The notes under the pieces: model-generated | Told to the model about the DNA's origin: nothing | Database searches by the model: none | Seen by the model: only the letters and a program-made list of their open reading frames with translations | Program-made: the position numbers and the translations under genes | Assembly: GCA_024276775.1 (NCBI GenBank) | Contig: JAJRWO010000259.1 | Location: 1-9,087, forward strand | Source of the DNA: Gammaproteobacteria bacterium | GTDB lineage: Bacteria; Pseudomonadota; Gammaproteobacteria; Tenderiales; Tenderiaceae | Direction of reading: 5' to 3' | DNA length: 9,087 nucleotides | Shown: one piece after another, positions 5,628-9,087 of the stretch | Layout of the letters: each line of letters starts with the position of its first letter | Numbering within the stretch: the stretch's first letter is position 1

Positions 5628-7061
5628 ATGCAATGGGAAGTCGTCATCGGTCTGGAAATTCACGCCCAGCTTGCGACCAAAAGTAAAATTTTTTCTGCTG
5701 CCTCCACTGCCTACGGTGCAGCGCCTAATAGCCAGGCTTGTGCGGTGGATCTGGGGTTGCCGGGTGTGTTGCCAGTATTCAATAAAGAGGCCTTGCGCAT
5801 GGCCGTTAAATTTGGCCTGGCCAATGGCTGTGACATTACGCGACGTTCGGTGTTTGCGCGTAAAAATTATTTTTATCCTGATTTGCCCAAAGGCTATCAG
5901 ATTAGTCAGATGGATCATCCGATTGTGGCTAAGGGTGAACTGGAAATTGAGCTGGAAGACGGCAGTACAAAAATCATTGGTATTACCCGTGCTCACCTTG
6001 AAGAAGATGCCGGTAAATCCCTGCATGAAGATTTTCACGGCATGACCGGGATAGACTTGAATCGAGCGGGTACACCGTTACTGGAAATTGTCTCCGAACC
6101 CGACATGCGCAGTGCCAAAGAGGCGGTTGCCTATATGAAAAAAATTCATTCGTTGGTGCAATACCTGGAAATTTGTGACGGTAACATGCAGGAAGGCTCG
6201 TTTCGTTGTGATGCCAATGTGTCGATTCGGCCCAAAGGCCAGCAAGAGTATGGCACTCGCGCCGAATTGAAAAATATTAACTCGTTTCGTTTTGTTGAAC
6301 GCGCCATTAACGTCGAAGTGGAACGACAGATTGATGTGCTTGAGGGGGGGGCTAAAGTGGTGCAGGAAACTCGCCTTTACGATGCTGACAAAAATGAAAC
6401 CCGTTCCATGCGCAGCAAAGAGGAAGCCTTCGATTATAGGTACTTTCCAGACCCGGATTTGTTGCCAGTAGAGATCGATGATGCATATATTGAGGCAATA
6501 CGTGCGACACTGCCCGAGTTGCCCGATGCAAAAAAAATGCGTTTCATTGATGAATATAATCTAAAAGCCGAAGATGCCAACACCCTCACCAGTGATCGTG
6601 GCCTGGCGGATTTTTTCGAAGCAGTGGTCAAAACGGGGGGCGACACCAAGTTGTCTGCCAACTGGGTCATCAGTGAATTGTTGGGTGCCTTAAACAAAGG
6701 CAGTATGGGGCTGGCTGAGAGTCCGGTCACGGCTGAAATGCTGGGGGATATGATTAAACGCATTAAAGACAACACCATCTCTGGTAAAATTGCCAAACAG
6801 GTCTTTGCGGCCATGTGGGAGGACGAGGGTGATGCTGATGCCATCATCGAAGCTAAAGGCCTCAAACAGGTAACGGACAGCGGAGCCATTGAAAAGATCG
6901 TCGATGAAGTACTGGCCAATAATCCGGCCCAGGTAGAGCAGTACCGTGGTGGTAACGAAAAGATATTAGGTTTTTTTGTTGGTCAGGTGATGAAGGCCTC
7001 ACAAGGCAAGGCCAACCCCGGTCAGGTAAACCAGTTATTAAGCGCCAAACTGAAAGACTAA
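5628..7061 (+). CDS. gatB: Asp-tRNA(Asn)/Glu-tRNA(Gln) amidotransferase subunit B
   Basis: GatB binds the mischarged tRNA, phosphorylates its Asp or Glu side chain with ATP, and replaces the phosphate with ammonia delivered from GatA. The protein is 477 residues, the family's normal length, and begins MQWEVVIGLEIHAQL. Glu10, His12 and Glu125 (in AHLEEDAGK) correspond, from memory, to Mg2+ ligands of the S. aureus enzyme. Other family signatures are YFYPDLPKGYQISQ (81-94), DLNRAGTPLLEIVSEPDM (143-160), RCDANVSIRP (193-202), RAELKNINSF (211-220) and FDYRYFPDPDLLP (268-280). The C-terminal part is the helical plus tail (YqeY-like) domain that contacts the tRNA, ending VGQVMKASQGKANPGQVNQLL. The reading frame runs through eight G's at 6344-6351 without interruption. 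It is the last gene of gatCAB, and a strong terminator follows 40 bases after the stop. Confidence 0.98.
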   Translation: MQWEVVIGLEIHAQLATKSKIFSAASTAYGAAPNSQACAVDLGLPGVLPVFNKEALRMAVKFGLANGCDITRRSVFARKNYFYPDLPKGYQISQMDHPIVAKGELEIELEDGSTKIIGITRAHLEEDAGKSLHEDFHGMTGIDLNRAGTPLLEIVSEPDMRSAKEAVAYMKKIHSLVQYLEICDGNMQEGSFRCDANVSIRPKGQQEYGTRAELKNINSFRFVERAINVEVERQIDVLEGGAKVVQETRLYDADKNETRSMRSKEEAFDYRYFPDPDLLPVEIDDAYIEAIRATLPELPDAKKMRFIDEYNLKAEDANTLTSDRGLADFFEAVVKTGGDTKLSANWVISELLGALNKGSMGLAESPVTAEMLGDMIKRIKDNTISGKIAKQVFAAMWEDEGDADAIIEAKGLKQVTDSGAIEKIVDEVLANNPAQVEQYRGGNEKILGFFVGQVMKASQGKANPGQVNQLLSAKLKD

Positions 7062-7101
7062 GGAATGGACATTATATAACGTTTACAAATGGCATCTTAA
7101 G

Positions 7102-7136
7102 CAAAAGGCGGAGCGCCAAATATGCTCCGCCTTTTG
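7102..7136 (+). terminator. Rho-independent terminator of gatCAB
   Basis: CAAAAGGCGGAGC (7102-7114) pairs perfectly with GCTCCGCCTTTTG (7124-7136), a 13-bp stem with a 9-base loop, GC-rich at its top and ending in a T-run. It lies 40 bases after gatB. Because of the A-run on the left arm it could also stop transcription arriving from the other strand. It separates gatCAB from the DUF3422 gene. Confidence 0.92.
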
Positions 7137-7146
7137 TCGTTCTGTA

Positions 7147-7175
7147 TTGTCATACGCTTGTCGGGTGCCTATGAT
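7147..7175 (+). promoter_or_regulatory. Strong sigma-70 promoter for the DUF3422 gene
   Basis: TTGTCA (7147-7152) and TATGAT (7170-7175) are separated by exactly 17 bases; each differs from consensus at one position. Transcription would start near 7182, giving a leader of about 30 bases before ATG 7213. It follows the gatB terminator directly, so the downstream gene or pair is transcribed independently of gatCAB. Confidence 0.75.
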
Positions 7176-7212
7176 GAAATGCAGTTGATATTGATTATTT
7201 GAGGAAGAGCAC

Positions 7213-8562
7213 ATGAATGGTGAGCTAACAGCGTCACAGTCTCTGGCCGAAGCGGCCGAGCCATTAAGAAAAAAAATGCTGGGGATCCCTGAGCACCGTC
7301 AGCGTTTTAAATTGCACAACGAATTACATGCCGGTGCTGTTGAACTGCTGGAAGCGCCTACACAAATATCACACTTGGTACTGCTATGTGATAATGATTT
7401 GGCCGGCTTCGAACGTCATTGCATTGCCCAGCTATGTGAACGTTATGGTGTAGCACCACCGGTGCTGCATGACGATCATTTCAGTGCCACACTGGGCATG
7501 TATCGGATGACCTGGGAACGCCACACTGAATATTCTACCTATACGTTTTTTCATGACGCGCCTTTTGAAGTACCGTTTGCCGAACCGGCGATTAATCATG
7601 TCCCCAAAGAATGGCTGGCAACACTGCCCGGTGAGATTATTGTTGCCACCCATATTGCCTTTGATGGCAGTGATCGACCACAGCGTGGTTTGAAAGAATT
7701 GTCAGCTTTGTTTGCATCGAATACGGTCATTGGCTCTGAAGTGGCAGCAGGTAATGCCATTGTCTGGACCGATAATCAGGTACACAGTGACGGCTTTGGC
7801 CGCACCCTGATTCACAATGTAGAATTGCGGAGTCGTCAGGCGGGTCGCTTGGTGCAACGCTTGCTGGAAATTGAAACTTATCGCATGCTGGCGATGTTGC
7901 CCGTGCCGATGATGCGCAGCTATATTCCTATGCTGGCCAGGTTTGATGAACGGCTTGCGGCGTTGACTGAAACAAATATCAAACTTGAATGTGTTGAAGA
8001 TGAACAGGGTCTGCTAAATGAACTAACACAACTGGCAGCAGAAATAGAACGCATTTCCGCCAAAAGTAGCCAGCGTTTTAACGCCTCATCCATGTACTAT
8101 AATATTGTTAAACTGCGTGTATCAGAGTTGCGTGAAAAACGCATTCAAGGTCTGCAAATGTTTAAGGAGTTTATGGAACAGCGGCTGACCTCTGCCATGG
8201 GTACCTGCACACTTGTTAACGCCAAGTTGGAAGCGCTCTCGACGCGGGTAGAACGTGCCTCATCTTTGTTACGAACCCGTGTTGAAATATCCATGGAAAA
8301 ACAGAGTCGTGATTTGTTGCACTCCATGGATAAACGCGCACATTTGCAATTGCGTTTGCAGGAAACAGTCGAAGGATTGTCGATTGTTGTGCTGAGTTAT
8401 TATCTGATTGGTTTGACCTCGTATGGTTTAAAAGCAATTAAAGCGGCAGGATTTAAATTTGATACCGAGCTGGCAACCGGCATTGCCATTCCTGTTATTA
8501 TTGGTACGGTGTTTTTGTTGGTACGTCGAATACGACGTTCAGCTCACATCGGTGGTGATTGA
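7213..8562 (+). CDS. DUF3422 family membrane-anchored protein of unknown function
   Basis: I recognise the uncharacterised DUF3422 family from its pattern of conserved blocks; no function is established as far as I know. Blocks seen are LHNELHA (34-40), SHLVLLC (53-59), HFSATLGMYRMTWERHTEYS (89-108), PFAEPAINHVP (121-131), GSEVAAGNAIVWTD (174-187), HSDGFGR (191-197) and RQAGRLVQRLLEIETYRMLA (208-227). Residues about 245-385 are almost entirely helical heptads (AEIERISAKSSQRF, ELREKRIQGLQMFKEFMEQR). Two membrane segments follow (about 388-408 and 420-437) with a short loop, and then a basic tail, RRIRR. No signal peptide is seen, so the large N-terminal part is probably cytoplasmic. The 449-residue length is usual for the family. 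ATG 7213 has GAGGA 7 bases upstream. It has its own strong promoter, and a DUF2058 gene follows 70 bases later. Confidence 0.9.
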   Translation: MNGELTASQSLAEAAEPLRKKMLGIPEHRQRFKLHNELHAGAVELLEAPTQISHLVLLCDNDLAGFERHCIAQLCERYGVAPPVLHDDHFSATLGMYRMTWERHTEYSTYTFFHDAPFEVPFAEPAINHVPKEWLATLPGEIIVATHIAFDGSDRPQRGLKELSALFASNTVIGSEVAAGNAIVWTDNQVHSDGFGRTLIHNVELRSRQAGRLVQRLLEIETYRMLAMLPVPMMRSYIPMLARFDERLAALTETNIKLECVEDEQGLLNELTQLAAEIERISAKSSQRFNASSMYYNIVKLRVSELREKRIQGLQMFKEFMEQRLTSAMGTCTLVNAKLEALSTRVERASSLLRTRVEISMEKQSRDLLHSMDKRAHLQLRLQETVEGLSIVVLSYYLIGLTSYGLKAIKAAGFKFDTELATGIAIPVIIGTVFLLVRRIRRSAHIGGD

Positions 8563-8632
8563 ATGACCGTTAATGGTTCACATGCTACTGAAATAATACA
8601 TTGTCATCATTGAGAGAGCAGGGAGAATAGTT

Positions 8633-9087
8633 ATGGGGAATTCACTTTTTGATCAGCTGAAAAAAAGTGGTCTGGTGAATAAAAACAAGGCACAAAAAAT
8701 CAAGCACAGTCAGTATAAAAATAAAAAACAAAAAAGTTCAAAGGGTGCCGCCCCTCAAGTCGATGAAGCGACGCTGATGGTGAAAAAAGCGCAGGCTGAA
8801 AAGATTGAGCGTGACCGAAAACTTAATCAGACGCTAAAAGAAGATGCCGAACGTAAAGCGGTTGCTGCTCAGATTAAACAACTGATCGAAAATAATTGTA
8901 TTGAAGAGCGTGATGGTGAAATTGTTTATCACTTTACCGATGCCAATATGGTCAAACGTATTCACGTATCAGCGCAGATACACAAACACCTCACTAGCGG
9001 TCGTTTGGCCATCGCCAAACTAGGCGAGCGTTATGAATTGGTGCCCATGCCTGTGGCGGAAAAAATCAAACAACGTAACGAGCAATG
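8633..9087 (+). CDS. DUF2058 family protein (YaiL-like), 3' end outside the window
   Basis: The frame opens at ATG 8633, with GGGAG 8 bases upstream, and stays open to the window edge: 151 codons, against 179 residues for E. coli YaiL. The order of features matches YaiL. It starts with NSLFDQLKKSGLVNKNKAQK (3-22; YaiL has LQEQLLKAGLVTSKKAAK), followed by a very Lys-rich stretch (20-38) and a charged helix (45-80). After that come IKQLIENNCIEERDGEIVYH (81-100), FTDANMVKRIHV (101-112), GRLAIAKLGERYELVPMPVA (123-142) and EKIKQR. These correspond to VKQLIE, FNFTDGNLIKKIFV, GRLAIARL and IIPASVADKIAQR in YaiL as I remember it. It has no signal peptide or membrane span, so it is a soluble cytoplasmic protein. 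The basic N-terminus suggests nucleic-acid or ribosome contact, but the function is unknown. It may share the DUF3422 promoter; no terminator is seen in the 70-base gap. Confidence 0.9.
   Translation, partial: MGNSLFDQLKKSGLVNKNKAQKIKHSQYKNKKQKSSKGAAPQVDEATLMVKKAQAEKIERDRKLNQTLKEDAERKAVAAQIKQLIENNCIEERDGEIVYHFTDANMVKRIHVSAQIHKHLTSGRLAIAKLGERYELVPMPVAEKIKQRNEQ

Noticed and set aside
5568..6038. 156-codon minus-strand frame covering the gatA-gatB gap and the gatB 5' end
   Set aside because: It overlaps the conserved start of gatB and has no promoter or recognisable domain.
6434..6919. 161-codon minus-strand frame opposite gatB
   Set aside because: It is antisense to intact gatB, and its Ser/Leu/Ala-rich product is typical of antisense shadows.
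1..9087. CRISPR array, tRNA, insertion sequence or phage genes
   Set aside because: No regularly spaced repeats, tRNA-like cloverleaf, terminal inverted repeats, transposase or phage protein signature was seen on either strand.

Overview
This window is a stretch of ordinary gammaproteobacterial chromosome. The evidence is the divergent mreB / gatC arrangement, which I recall from Pseudomonas, E. coli-like MreB and MreC sequences, and a YaiL-type (DUF2058) gene. Base composition looks close to 50% GC. I cannot assign a genus. There is no phage, transposon, CRISPR array, tRNA or rRNA, and every interval between genes is shorter than 160 bases.

Left half, minus strand (3586 down to 1): the cell-elongation genes run mreB, mreC, mreD and mrdA, the last being PBP2 and cut by the window edge. 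MreB filaments, the MreC/MreD membrane proteins and the PBP2 transpeptidase form the elongasome, which builds the lateral cell wall. The genes are tightly packed (mreC and mreD overlap by one base; mreD and mrdA are 9 bases apart) and look like one operon read from a promoter upstream of mreB.

Middle, plus strand (3746 to 7061): gatC, gatA and gatB encode the three subunits of the tRNA-dependent amidotransferase that turns Asp-tRNA(Asn) and/or Glu-tRNA(Gln) into the amidated form. The unit ends at a perfect 13-bp rho-independent terminator (7102-7136). A 159-bp region (3587-3745) between mreB and gatC carries back-to-back promoter candidates.

Right end, plus strand (7213 to 9087): a DUF3422 membrane-anchored protein of unknown function sits behind its own near-consensus sigma-70 promoter, followed 70 bases later by a DUF2058/YaiL-like gene cut by the window edge.

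The most notable observations are these. (1) mreC appears to start at a non-canonical ATC codon at 2443. This lines up codon for codon with the initiator Met of E. coli MreC, while the usual gene-finder start (GTG, 2407) would remove 12 conserved-looking residues. (2) mrdA lies directly behind mreD. (3) DUF3422 has an architecture reminiscent of CorA-type transporters: a soluble domain, long helices, two C-terminal membrane segments and a basic tail. I found no clear sign of an undescribed multi-gene system.
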